From Hyphomicrobium sp. (GTDB lineage: Bacteria > Pseudomonadota > Alphaproteobacteria > Rhizobiales > Hyphomicrobiaceae): 43,143 bases of DNA. The notes beneath the pieces were generated by a model that was not told the DNA's origin, ran no database searches, and was given only the letters and a program-made list of their open reading frames with translations. Shown one piece after another: positions 1-6,918 of the stretch (positions are counted from its first letter, which is position 1; each line of letters begins with the position of its first letter). Where the stretch lies: assembly GCF_003987855.1 (NCBI RefSeq), contig NZ_RXIZ01000018.1, positions 834-43,976 on the forward strand. Direction: 5' to 3'. The position numbers were made by a program, and so were the translations under genes.

Positions 1-831
1 GATGTCGGCATCGCCGAACAGCACGCGGTGACCTTCGCTGCCGGGCTTGCGACCGAAGGTATGAAGCCTTTCTGCGCACTCTATTCGACTTTCCTTCAGC
101 GCGGCTACGACCAGGTCGTTCACGACGTGGCGCTGCAAAGCTTGCCGGTTCGTTTTGCAATCGACCGAGCTGGCTTCGTCGGCGCGGACGGCGCAACGCA
201 CGCTGGCTCATTCGATCTTGCGTACCTTGGGTGCCTACCCAACATGGTCATCATGGCGCCTGCGGATGAAGCTGAACTCAAGCATATGGTCGCTACCGCT
301 GCGTCTATCGACGATCGGCCGAGTGCATTCCGATATCCCCGCGGTGAGGGTACAGGGGCCGCTCTGCCGGAGGTTGGCATCGCGCTGGAGATCGGCAAGG
401 GCCGCATCATGCGTGAAGGTTCGACCATAGCCATCTTGTCGCTCGGAACGCGCTTGCAAGAAGCCATGAAAGCGGCGGAGCAGCTCGCCGCATTGGGATT
501 GTCCGCCACGGTCGCAGATGCTCGCTTCATGAAGCCGCTCGATACAGATCTCGTGCGGCGGCTAGCTGAAAATCACGACGTCCTAGTCACGGTAGAGGAG
601 GGTTCCGTTGGTGGCTTCGGCAGCCACGTCTTGCACTACCTTGCCGAGAACGGATTGCTTGATCGCGGCCTGAAGGTCCGCACGAAGGTCATGCCTGACA
701 CGTTTGTAGACCAGGACAAACCCGAGGTCATGAATCAGCGCGCTGGGCTCGCGGCGCAGGGTATCGTCGACACGGTGTGCGGCGCGTTGCAGCTCGATAT
801 CGCTCGACCGGCACGAGGACGAGCCCGCTAA
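1..831 (+). CDS. dxs: 1-deoxy-D-xylulose-5-phosphate synthase, C-terminal part (5' end outside window)
   Basis: DXS condenses pyruvate and glyceraldehyde 3-phosphate to DXP, the first step of the MEP isoprenoid pathway, in the cytoplasm using thiamine diphosphate. The reading frame is open from base 1. The first residues carry the family's [17 protein letters not shown] segment (central pyrimidine-binding domain with the ThDP-activating Glu), followed by [20 protein letters not shown] and the transketolase C-terminal domain ([12 protein letters not shown], near residues 196-210 of the visible part). 276 residues are visible, roughly the C-terminal 40-45 percent of a normal DXS. The end is intact and is followed at once by a strong terminator. 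The N-terminal ThDP pyrophosphate-binding domain lies outside the window, so completeness cannot be judged. Confidence 0.97.
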   Translation, partial: DVGIAEQHAVTFAAGLATEGMKPFCALYSTFLQRGYDQVVHDVALQSLPVRFAIDRAGFVGADGATHAGSFDLAYLGCLPNMVIMAPADEAELKHMVATAASIDDRPSAFRYPRGEGTGAALPEVGIALEIGKGRIMREGSTIAILSLGTRLQEAMKAAEQLAALGLSATVADARFMKPLDTDLVRRLAENHDVLVTVEEGSVGGFGSHVLHYLAENGLLDRGLKVRTKVMPDTFVDQDKPEVMNQRAGLAAQGIVDTVCGALQLDIARPARGRAR

Positions 832-840
832 AGATAGCAA

Positions 841-876
841 AGGGGCGCTTCACCAAGCGCCTCTTCTATTTCTTCG
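841..876. terminator. Bidirectional Rho-independent terminator after dxs
   Basis: A 10-bp stem (841-850 with 855-864, one G-U pair, loop CACC) is followed on the + strand by a T-rich tract (865-876). On the - strand the same stem is followed by TTGCTATCTTTAG. It sits between the convergent ends of dxs and the Cys-rich gene and can serve both. The stem runs up to the stop codon of the minus-strand gene. Confidence 0.8.
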
Positions 877-1141
877 AGCGCTTGGCTGTCTTGCTGTCGT
901 CGTCCCCGGCGATCACCTTCCGGCATTCCGGGCTGAGGCGATCGACGTTCTTGTTGAGGCAAGCGACGATTTTGTCCTCGTTTGGAATCTGCCAGAAGCA
1001 CAGGCTCAGAACGTCCGGCGTACAGGCGGATTGCTCCTCCGCAGTTCCGCTATGGGCAAAAGAAGCGGTGGTGTGCAGCAGCGTCACCGCAGCGGCAGCC
1101 GATATCGCCGCCAAGCGCCTCAATCCAAACTGACGTCGCAC
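866..1141 (-). CDS. Small secreted Cys-rich (GLG1-type repeat) protein, copy 1
   Basis: A 91-aa protein with an N-terminal signal peptide (RRLAAISAAAAVTLLHTTASFAHS). The mature part has a four-cysteine motif: ACTPDVLSLC, then IPNEDKIVACL, then LSPECRKV. This spacing matches the cysteine-rich GLG1/Cys_rich_FGFR repeat found in small periplasmic proteins of Rhizobiales. The tail is highly charged (DDDSKTAKRSKK). GTG start at 1141 is supported by a GGGAGG ribosome-binding site 7 nt upstream. The next gene on the same strand (1175-1465) is a paralogue, so the pair arose by tandem duplication and probably forms one transcript. No biochemical role is known for this family; I infer only a periplasmic, disulfide-stabilised protein. 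Confidence 0.8.
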   Translation of the reverse strand: MRRQFGLRRLAAISAAAAVTLLHTTASFAHSGTAEEQSACTPDVLSLCFWQIPNEDKIVACLNKNVDRLSPECRKVIAGDDDSKTAKRSKK

Positions 1142-1174
1142 GGTCTAACCTCCCGTAGATAGTCCAAAGGACAC

Positions 1175-1465
1175 TCAGCGTTTCTCACGCGATTTCGTTT
1201 TCGCGGAGTCGCCTCTCATCACTTCGCGGCAGGCCGGGCTGAGTTTTGCCATGTGCTTGTTCAAGCACGCGACAATGCGATCCTCGTTCGGAATTTGAGC
1301 GGAGCACAATCGGAAAACATCCGGCGTGCATGCCTGCTGTTCCTCCTGCGTGCCGCTATGCTCAGCGGCGATGGCCGAGCCCGCTAGCATGAAAGCTCCA
1401 ATGAGTAAGCAGAGCTGCGCGGTTGTTTTGGCGTTTGTCGATTGTATGCCCACGTTTGCTCGCAA
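1175..1465 (-). CDS. Small secreted Cys-rich (GLG1-type repeat) protein, copy 2
   Basis: A 96-aa paralogue of the downstream gene. It has a signal peptide (hydrophobic core LCLLIGAFMLAGSAIAA) and the same motif set: HSGTQEEQQACTPDV, LCSAQIPNEDRIVACLNK, LSPACREV, then a basic tail (KTKSREKR). Most residues between the first and last cysteine are identical in the two copies, while signal peptides and tails differ. The longest frame starts with TTG at 1465; a GTG at 1453 is an alternative and no clear Shine-Dalgarno decides between them. No ATG precedes in frame before a stop. It is the first gene of a two-gene unit read toward dxs. Function unknown; periplasmic location inferred from the signal peptide. 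Confidence 0.75.
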   Translation of the reverse strand: MRANVGIQSTNAKTTAQLCLLIGAFMLAGSAIAAEHSGTQEEQQACTPDVFRLCSAQIPNEDRIVACLNKHMAKLSPACREVMRGDSAKTKSREKR

Positions 1466-1728
1466 CGATGTTGATGGTTGTCTTGAGCGGTATGGCTATG
1501 CGCCGTGGTGAGACTAAGGCAGGCAGATACCATTTCGCCGCCGGAATGCTTGGCCCGGTTTCCTTTGGATTTAGGTTAATGGTCCTCGCAGGCGTGAGAT
1601 TTCTGCGAGCAGCACTTTGGTAGGTTCAGAGTCCGGTGTGGATAAATTCCAAGGTGGAACACGCCTGAGGCCTTTTCATCGCTCCGATAAAATGCACACA
1701 TGATTGCATTCCAATTTGGACAGTGGCT

Positions 1729-2646
1729 ATGGACCGGTTCGAGGCCATGTCGGTTCTCCTGGCCGTTGCGGACGCGGGTAGTTTGTCCGCCGGTGCTCGC
1801 AGGCTCGGAATGCCGCTCGCGACAGTGAGCAGAAAAGTTTCAGATCTCGAGGCTCATCTGCATACACGGCTTTTGAGCCGCGGCAGCCGGCGACTGGAAT
1901 TGACGGATGCTGGCCAATCTTATGTGGCGGCATGCCGAAAAATTCTTGATGACGTTTTGGAAGCCGAGCGCGCAGCCTCTGGAGAATATCTGGCGCCGCG
2001 CGGCGAACTTGTCGTTACGGCGCCCGTGGTCTTCGGACGCTGGCACTTGCTGCCAATCATCGAAGAGTTTCTCAAAGCCTATCCCGATATCGACGTGCAG
2101 CTCACGCTTTCCGATGGCATCATCAACCTTCTTGACGAGCACGTCGATCTCGCCTTGCGGATAGGGGACTTACCCGACAGCAACCTTATAGCGACGCGCA
2201 TCGGCGCGATCGGACGCATCGTTTGCGCAAGCCCTGACTATCTGGCGCGGCGTGGCGTCCCATTAAACCCTGCCGATCTTGCCGCGCACGACTGCATTTC
2301 ATTCGTCGGCTTGATGTCTTCGAGCGTCTGGGCGTTTACAAGCAAGGGAGGCAAGCAGGAGGTGGCCGTTCACTCGCGTCTGGTCGTCAATACCGCCGAA
2401 GCTGCCGTTGATGCGGCCGTTGCAGGTCTGGGGGTCACGCGCGTGTTGTCGTATCAGGCCGCCAAGGCCTTAGCTGACGGGAAGCTCACTATCATCTTGC
2501 AGCCGTTCGAGCCGGCCACGGTTCCTGCGAGCCTCGTCTACAAGCAGCAAGGATTGGTGCCACTAAAACTCAGAGCGTTCCTGGATTTTGCAATCCCACG
2601 GCTCAAAGCGGCTGTTGCGCGCAGCAATCAGCTTGCAACGGTCTGA
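1729..2646 (+). CDS. LysR-family transcriptional regulator
   Basis: About 305 aa, the normal LysR length. The N-terminal winged helix-turn-helix reads DRFEAMSVLLAVADAGSLS...ARRLGMPLATVSRKVSDLEAHL, followed by the linker helix and a periplasmic-binding-protein-like effector domain (about residues 90-295, starting ELVVTAPVVFGRWHLLP). It resembles the large group of proteobacterial regulators with the signature LVVTAPxxFGRxHLxP. An ATG at 1729 is preferred; a GTG two codons upstream (1723) is possible. It is divergent from the Cys-rich pair and convergent with the gene at 2654-3109, so the target could be the Cys-rich pair across the 260-bp divergent spacer, but nothing in the sequence proves this. 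The effector is unknown. Confidence 0.9.
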   Translation: MDRFEAMSVLLAVADAGSLSAGARRLGMPLATVSRKVSDLEAHLHTRLLSRGSRRLELTDAGQSYVAACRKILDDVLEAERAASGEYLAPRGELVVTAPVVFGRWHLLPIIEEFLKAYPDIDVQLTLSDGIINLLDEHVDLALRIGDLPDSNLIATRIGAIGRIVCASPDYLARRGVPLNPADLAAHDCISFVGLMSSSVWAFTSKGGKQEVAVHSRLVVNTAEAAVDAAVAGLGVTRVLSYQAAKALADGKLTIILQPFEPATVPASLVYKQQGLVPLKLRAFLDFAIPRLKAAVARSNQLATV

Positions 2647-2653
2647 CCGCAGA

Positions 2654-3109
2654 TCACGGGTTTGAAGAGGGAGCTGCCGGTGCACTACCAGCGGCCGGCG
2701 GTGTTTCAGACGACGGCGACGGCGCTGGCGGAGCAGCCGCCGGCGGAGCCTCAGCGGTCGGGGCGGGGGGAGCAGAAGGAGCTGCTTCGGCCGCAGCCAG
2801 CGACGAGCGCACTTCACAGAGCGTGGGCGAATCCAGCGATGCCTTGTTCATAAAGGCCCAATTCGCAAACGCGACATAACAGACGGCTGCCGTCTCTTCC
2901 TTTTGAAGGGTTACGATAACATTGTCCGTCCGGACCTTGTCGGTGACCCTTTTTGCGACTTCCAGCGGAATGAGCGTCACAGATCTGATCTGAAACCCAC
3001 GCGCCATGAGGTTGGTGAAGGAGGATTGGAGGTGATCATCCGCAGATGCGGGCGCGGAGCCGAAACCAGCAGCGGCTGCGAACATTAATCCAAGGCCAAA
3101 GCTGCGCAT
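2654..3109 (-). CDS. Secreted hypothetical protein with Pro/Ala-rich tail
   Basis: 151 aa. A signal peptide (MRSFGLGLMFAAAAGFGSAPASA) is followed by a compact domain of about 85 residues with two cysteines (AAVCYVAF and PTLCEV) that could form a disulfide. The last 45 residues are almost only Ala, Pro, Ser and Glu and look disordered. ATG at 3109 has a GGGAGAGG ribosome-binding site 4 nt upstream. The mature domain reads DDHLQSSFTNLMARGFQIRSV and contains a strand-rich, VIVTLQKEETAAVCYVAF-like core. I do not recognise a named family. It is convergent with the LysR gene, with only 7 bp between the two stops. Confidence 0.75.
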   Translation of the reverse strand: MRSFGLGLMFAAAAGFGSAPASADDHLQSSFTNLMARGFQIRSVTLIPLEVAKRVTDKVRTDNVIVTLQKEETAAVCYVAFANWAFMNKASLDSPTLCEVRSSLAAAEAAPSAPPAPTAEAPPAAAPPAPSPSSETPPAAGSAPAAPSSNP

Positions 3110-3264
3110 CGATCCTCTCCCGTAAATACCGAGGTCTCAAGTTGACCAATAAAAAAGTCACTACTACGGCGCGGGCGCTCCCTCAACTCACCAACTCTAG
3201 CGGATACTGGAGATCTGGGGACAAGGAGGATCGCCGTCGCGAATTGTGCCGGGCCGTCCGCTGC

Positions 3265-4101
3265 TTAAAGAGGTTGGAATGCGGCTACGGGGACGGCATA
3301 GCTTGGTAGGTCGAGCTTGGCATTCCCATCCGGCTGAGACTTTTGCAGGTCGGCACTTGGCGGGTCTGTGATCCAATTCATTTCATAGATTTCGATGCGT
3401 GCGGCCGCACTCTCGACGACGAGATGTGCGCCAGCCGCCGTCATCTGGTCCAGAATAGCCGGGGTAAAAGCAGAAGTCCCTTGGCTCGCCAACGCTTCCA
3501 GCGCCCCTTTTAGCGCCGGATCATTTGTCCTTACACAACAGCGCGTGTAGCGCAGACCCATGCCGATGTCGAAGGTTGCGTCATTTCGAGCGGCGAGCCG
3601 GATAGCCTCTGCGTCGGGGCCGAGCGGTTGGATCGTAGATGCAAGCGGGAGCGCCGCACGTCCGCGCGGAAGTCCCAGTACAATGGGTCCGCCGTCGCTG
3701 AACGAGAAAGCGCGGACCTTTTCGTTGATCGCAAGACGGAAGGCGGCGTTGGGGAACTCGGCAACTATCGCGTCAGCATCAACGCGAATGTGCATTGTCG
3801 ATGTGTGCGAACAAGCAAAGGATTTCGTGATATCCGGCTCACCAACCGTCCACGCTCCTTGGCGGGCAACGAGAGTGTCTCTGGCCCAGTTGACCAGTTC
3901 GTCTCGTATCCAAGGAAGAAGGCGTACGCGGACTGAAAGCGCGCTAAGCCGTGCGGGCAACTTCTCCCAAACGGCATCGCGCTGGCTTTCGCTCATTGCC
4001 ATCCACTCGCCGACTTCCGCGCCGGTGCGGCCGCAACCAAGGCAATAACCTGTGGCGTCGTCGAGCCTACAAATACCTATGCAAGGCGAGTGACGCGACA
4101 C
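3265..4101 (-). CDS. DUF1289 domain protein with a larger C-terminal domain of unknown function
   Basis: The N-terminus has the DUF1289 zinc-finger-like cluster: SPCIGICRLDDATGYCLGCG followed by R.xxEVGEW, four cysteines in C-x3-C-x8-C-x2-C spacing. Stand-alone DUF1289 proteins are short (about 60-100 aa); here a further ~200 residues follow (RVDADAIVAEFPNAAFRL ... FTPAILDQMTAAGAHLVVE) with no family I can name. I choose the GTG at 4101: an AAAGGA ribosome-binding site lies 10 nt upstream, and the longer TTG-start version (4149) would run through a strong hairpin at 4141-4161. The gene follows cbtB-cbtA on the same strand and may be cotranscribed if the hairpin does not terminate. Function unknown; metal binding by the Cys cluster is an inference. 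Confidence 0.75.
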   Translation of the reverse strand: MSRHSPCIGICRLDDATGYCLGCGRTGAEVGEWMAMSESQRDAVWEKLPARLSALSVRVRLLPWIRDELVNWARDTLVARQGAWTVGEPDITKSFACSHTSTMHIRVDADAIVAEFPNAAFRLAINEKVRAFSFSDGGPIVLGLPRGRAALPLASTIQPLGPDAEAIRLAARNDATFDIGMGLRYTRCCVRTNDPALKGALEALASQGTSAFTPAILDQMTAAGAHLVVESAAARIEIYEMNWITDPPSADLQKSQPDGNAKLDLPSYAVPVAAFQPL

Positions 4102-4140
4102 CTGCGACCGGTCCTTTATTATCCGTTTGATGATCGAAGA

Positions 4141-4161
4141 CCGGGCCAAAAGGTGGCCCGG
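4141..4161 (-). terminator. Hairpin between cbtA and the DUF1289 gene
   Basis: Perfect 7-bp inverted repeat CCGGGCC / GGCCCGG with a 7-nt loop, 23 nt past the cbtA stop. On the - strand only a short pyrimidine stretch (TCTTCG) follows, so it is a weak intrinsic terminator, or an mRNA processing/stability element. Its position argues against the TTG start of the downstream gene. Confidence 0.5.
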
Positions 4162-4183
4162 TGCAAATCCCTATTACCGGGGT

Positions 4184-4897
4184 TCAGCGCGCTGGCTTGG
4201 CGCTCAGGCGTTCGAGAAGGATCCCAAAAATAATTCCCATCGCAGCCCATAGAATGGTCTGAATACCGAAGGACGCGACGCGGAATTTCCAAAGTAGATC
4301 GGCGGGGAAACCTTCAGGCACCTCATTGATGGACGGCAGCATGTATCCGGCGAGAGACGTCAGTACGATATAGATACCGATGCCGATAAACGCGCCGTTC
4401 CAAGCACCCAAGTTCGTTGCGAACTGTCTCGCCGCGCTAATTGCAATCGCTAGGGCAGCGAGAGAGAACACGATCATGCCGAAGTACAACTGGGTTCGGT
4501 AGCCGATCGTGTCAGGCGATCCAACGGACGGTGGGTTCGCTGGATATTTGAGGTTCGGAACGAGGTAGATCGCAATGAACCCCAGTATCGCGATGATCAC
4601 CGTCGTCGTTCGCGGCGAAAGATGCGTAACCCGGCCATTCACAAATGCGAAAGCGAGTGCGAAGAGCCCACCCATCGCCGTGCCAACGACGGCAACGCCC
4701 GTGAACAGACCAATGCTGGCCTGCACATCACGACTGACGATTTCTGGCTCTTCGGGCTCCCCTTTGGCTTTGGCGACCTGTTCCTCAAAGCCAATTGCGC
4801 GATCGACTTGTGGTTCTCCGAAAACCTTAGCGAAGCCGAAAGCCAAAATACCTGCGATAAGCCCGGCAATCATGCCGCGCAGAAGCAAAGATCCCAT
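4184..4897 (-). CDS. cbtA: Cobalt transporter subunit CbtA
   Basis: 237 aa integral membrane protein with about five to six hydrophobic segments: LLLRGMIAGLIAGILAFGFAKVFGEP at the N-terminus, then GLFTGVAVVGTAMGGLFALAFAF, TTVIIAILGFIAIYLVP, YFGMIVFSLAALAIAISAA, AFIGIGIYIVLTSLAGYMLP and a C-terminal segment. The FGEPQVDRAIGFEEQ stretch and the NLKYPANPPSVG loop are typical of CbtA. The family is predicted to take up cobalt for cobalamin synthesis together with CbtB. The gene follows cbtB by 21 bp, and both lie behind a cobalamin riboswitch, the genomic pattern that defines the family. Expression is expected to fall when adenosylcobalamin is abundant. Direct transport assays of the family are limited, so the substrate is a family-level prediction. 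Confidence 0.92.
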   Translation of the reverse strand: MGSLLLRGMIAGLIAGILAFGFAKVFGEPQVDRAIGFEEQVAKAKGEPEEPEIVSRDVQASIGLFTGVAVVGTAMGGLFALAFAFVNGRVTHLSPRTTTVIIAILGFIAIYLVPNLKYPANPPSVGSPDTIGYRTQLYFGMIVFSLAALAIAISAARQFATNLGAWNGAFIGIGIYIVLTSLAGYMLPSINEVPEGFPADLLWKFRVASFGIQTILWAAMGIIFGILLERLSAKPAR

Positions 4898-4918
4898 GAT
4901 TTGAAATCTCCGCTCCGC

Positions 4919-5128
4919 CTAATGGCAAGGAAAACCGAGGAGATGGCGACCGTCATGCACGAACTCATGCACGTAGGAACCATTGAAGACTGCCATCGCG
5001 CCTTCCTCAACACCAATGAAGTACATGGCGAGAAGAAACAGCAGACCGCCGAACAGAGCCCAGGGCAGGATCTGACGCAAGGGAATGACTGGCAGGGCGG
5101 AGCCTTGCAATACCGAAGAATTAATCAT
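4919..5128 (-). CDS. cbtB: Cobalt transporter subunit CbtB
   Basis: 69 aa with a single transmembrane helix (ILPWALFGGLLFLLAMYFIGV, about residues 20-40) and the histidine-rich C-terminal tail typical of CbtB: H54, H58, H62 and H69 in the stretch VHEFVHDGRHLLGFPCH. These residues are thought to bind cobalt. ATG at 5128 has a GGAGG ribosome-binding site 8 nt upstream; this site lies just downstream of the cobalamin riboswitch and is a plausible point of control by sequestration. It is followed at once by cbtA. Length and tail match the family well. Confidence 0.92.
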   Translation of the reverse strand: MINSSVLQGSALPVIPLRQILPWALFGGLLFLLAMYFIGVEEGAMAVFNGSYVHEFVHDGRHLLGFPCH

Positions 5129-5174
5129 GAGAAGAGCCTCCGTGGGATTACGCGTCCCGTTTCAAAGCGTGCTG

Positions 5175-5300
5175 TGATCGTGAAGAGGGTCTGACTTTCG
5201 ATGGACGCTTTAGGCGTCGCACGATTACAGTGGCGCGACCGTGCCGGTTTTTCACCGGCTTCCTACCCACGACGATGCACGGTTCACCATAGGGCGGCTC
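5175..5300 (-). promoter_or_regulatory. Cobalamin (B12) riboswitch upstream of cbtB-cbtA
   Basis: Read on the - strand, the 5' leader of cbtB holds the conserved cobalamin riboswitch core: GGTAGGAAGCCGGTG, AAAAACCGGCACGGTC, then GCGCCACTGT (complement at about 5227-5237), and further down AAAGTCAGACCC, which corresponds to the B12 box. The order, spacing and the GCCACTG element match the RFAM-type cobalamin aptamer. The 3' edge is about 45 nt before the cbtB start, so control of translation or termination of cbtBA is likely. Exact boundaries are estimated by eye. Confidence 0.9.
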
Positions 5301-5330
5301 GGGCGTTTGTCAATGTGAGCAGTTGCCAAG

Positions 5331-5891
5331 ATGCCGCCGCGCCTAACTTTTGTGGCCTGTGCCGCCACGCCAGCCGTCCGCGCTGCCGCTTTCCCGCTCG
5401 ACGAAACGCTAGACGAAGCCGGAAAACGAGATGCGGTCAAAAAAGGGGAAGAATTCCGCCTTCAATCGCCGACTTTGACAGGCCCAGAGACAAGGGCAAT
5501 CGAGACCGCTGCGCTTCTAGGTCTTGAGGGGGTAGTCGAACCCGCTCTGCGCGATCTCGACGTAGGACGTTGGGCGGGATGCTCATTGAGCGGAGTGGCA
5601 GCCTGCGAACCCGACGCGCTCGCGGCCTGGTTATCTGATTGCTCCGCGGCTCCTCACGGAGGAGAGTCGATCGAAGCGCTCTTCTCGCGCGTCTCGACTT
5701 GGTTGCAGACGATTTCAACGAGACGCGGACGTTTGATCGCCGTTACGCATCCCGCAGTAATCCGCGTTGCAGTTCTCGCCGCCATTCAGGCAGGACCCGG
5801 TTCGTTTTGGAACATCGACGTAAGCCCGCTCACTGTCGTCGATCTAACATCCAACGGCATTCGGTGGGCGCTGAAATCGATTGCAAGTTAG
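5331..5891 (+). CDS. Histidine-phosphatase-superfamily protein lacking the catalytic histidine
   Basis: 186 aa, the length of small phosphoglycerate-mutase-like phosphatases. Family features kept: R55 in GPETRAIETAALLG, the acidic LRDLDVGRWAG segment (residues 72-83) and the second histidine H140 in LIAVTHPAVIR. The first strand, normally LxxxRHGxT with the nucleophilic histidine, reads LTFVACAATPAVRAAAFP: the RHG position is A-C-A, with Cys10 where histidine is expected. The protein is therefore unlikely to work by the normal phospho-histidine mechanism. It is divergent from the riboswitch-cbtBA unit; homologues of this type are often next to cbtAB or cobalamin genes, so a link to cobalt/cobalamin is inferred. 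ATG at 5331 lacks a good ribosome-binding site; no better in-frame start is seen. Confidence 0.75.
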   Translation: MPPRLTFVACAATPAVRAAAFPLDETLDEAGKRDAVKKGEEFRLQSPTLTGPETRAIETAALLGLEGVVEPALRDLDVGRWAGCSLSGVAACEPDALAAWLSDCSAAPHGGESIEALFSRVSTWLQTISTRRGRLIAVTHPAVIRVAVLAAIQAGPGSFWNIDVSPLTVVDLTSNGIRWALKSIAS

Positions 5892-5996
5892 AACGCTTAT
5901 AAGGTGTTGCGCGATTCTGGTTCGGAAAACGCCTCTCGCTTTGCGCACTACAAACCTTGCCAAAAATTGATTTTGTCTGCGTGGATTTGCGACGTA

Positions 5997-6027
5997 TGGA
6001 AACTTGATTACAGAAGTATAGTTTCCA
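5997..6027. promoter_or_regulatory. Inverted repeat upstream of efeU (candidate operator)
   Basis: Two perfect 8-bp arms, TGGAAACT (5997-6004) and AGTTTCCA (6020-6027), separated by 15 bp that contain a -10-like sequence overlap (TATAGT at 6017-6022). It lies 40-70 bp before the efeU start. It could be a dimeric regulator site or an RNA stem in the leader. It is not a recognisable Irr or Fur box. Confidence 0.4.
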
Positions 6028-6066
6028 AACGGTCGTCTCTCACTCGGCAAAACCCAAGGCCTAAGC

Positions 6067-6918
6067 TTGCTCGCTCCATTCCTTATTATGCTTCGCGAAG
6101 GCATCGAAGCTGCGCTCATTACCGGTATCGTTGCGACCTATCTTTCGCAAACGGGCCGTTCGGAATGGATGCCGGCGGTGTGGATCGGCGTACTTCTCGC
6201 CGTGGCAGTCTCTCTCTTTAGTGGCGCTGGGCTGCTGTTTGCGAGCGCTGAGTTCCCGCAGAAGGCGCAGGAATTATTCGAAGCTTTGGTGGGTTTCGTC
6301 GCTGTTGCAGTGCTCGTATCCATGGTCTTTTGGATGCGCAGAGCCGCGCGCTCGATCAAATCGGAGCTGCGGCATTCTGTCGATGCAGCCTTCACTTCGT
6401 CAATGGGTGGCACGTGGGGGCTAATCGGCCTCGTATTCTTCGCCGTGGCTCGCGAGGGGTTAGAATCTGTCTTCTTCCTTTTGGCAATCTTTCAACAAAG
6501 CGATGGGATAGCTGCCCCGATGGGCGCAGTCGCTGGAATTGCCGCTGCCGTCGTTGTCGGCCTCGTGATCTACGCAGGTGGCGTTCGGCTCGATCTTCGG
6601 CGGTTCTTTCAGTGGACCGGGATCTTCATCATTTTTGTAGCGGCCGGCATTCTTTCGGCGTCTATCGGAGCGTTGCACGAGGCTGGCCTCTGGAATGGCC
6701 TGCAGGCGCACGCCTACAATGTGAGCGCGGTGCTGCCTATATCGAGCGTTCTTGGCACCATCCTCTCGGGCGTATTCAGCTATCAGGAAAATCCGACGGT
6801 CGGCGAAGTCATCGTCTACGTCGGGTTCCTCGTGACGGTTCTTTATTTCTATCTTCGTCCTAGCCGCTCTATCGGCGGCTTCAGGGTGCGCGGAGAAAAT
6901 TCGAATGTCCGCGCCTGA
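6067..6918 (+). CDS. efeU: EfeU/FTR1-family ferrous/ferric iron permease
   Basis: 283 aa inner-membrane permease with about seven transmembrane helices. Both iron-binding REGxE motifs are present: LREGIEAALITG near residues 9-13 in helix 1 and AREGLESVFFLL near residues 129-133 in helix 4. The family (yeast Ftr1, E. coli EfeU) imports iron across the cytoplasmic membrane in the EfeUOB system. The TTG start at 6067 places LAPFLIMLREGIE at the N-terminus, the same layout as the E. coli protein (which also begins five to six residues before the motif), so I prefer it to the internal ATG at 6088. It overlaps the next gene by 14 bp, which points to translational coupling in the efeUOB-like operon. 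Confidence 0.95.
   Translation: MLAPFLIMLREGIEAALITGIVATYLSQTGRSEWMPAVWIGVLLAVAVSLFSGAGLLFASAEFPQKAQELFEALVGFVAVAVLVSMVFWMRRAARSIKSELRHSVDAAFTSSMGGTWGLIGLVFFAVAREGLESVFFLLAIFQQSDGIAAPMGAVAGIAAAVVVGLVIYAGGVRLDLRRFFQWTGIFIIFVAAGILSASIGALHEAGLWNGLQAHAYNVSAVLPISSVLGTILSGVFSYQENPTVGEVIVYVGFLVTVLYFYLRPSRSIGGFRVRGENSNVRA

Noticed and set aside
3560-4048. 162-aa frame antisense to the DUF1289 gene
   Set aside because: Composition is that of a shadow frame (Ser/Arg/Ala-rich), and the minus-strand protein has the clear DUF1289 Cys motif.
5331-5891. Calling this gene cobC (alpha-ribazole phosphatase)
   Set aside because: The catalytic RHG motif is missing and no cobalamin synthesis genes are in the window; only the superfamily and the cbt neighbourhood are supported.
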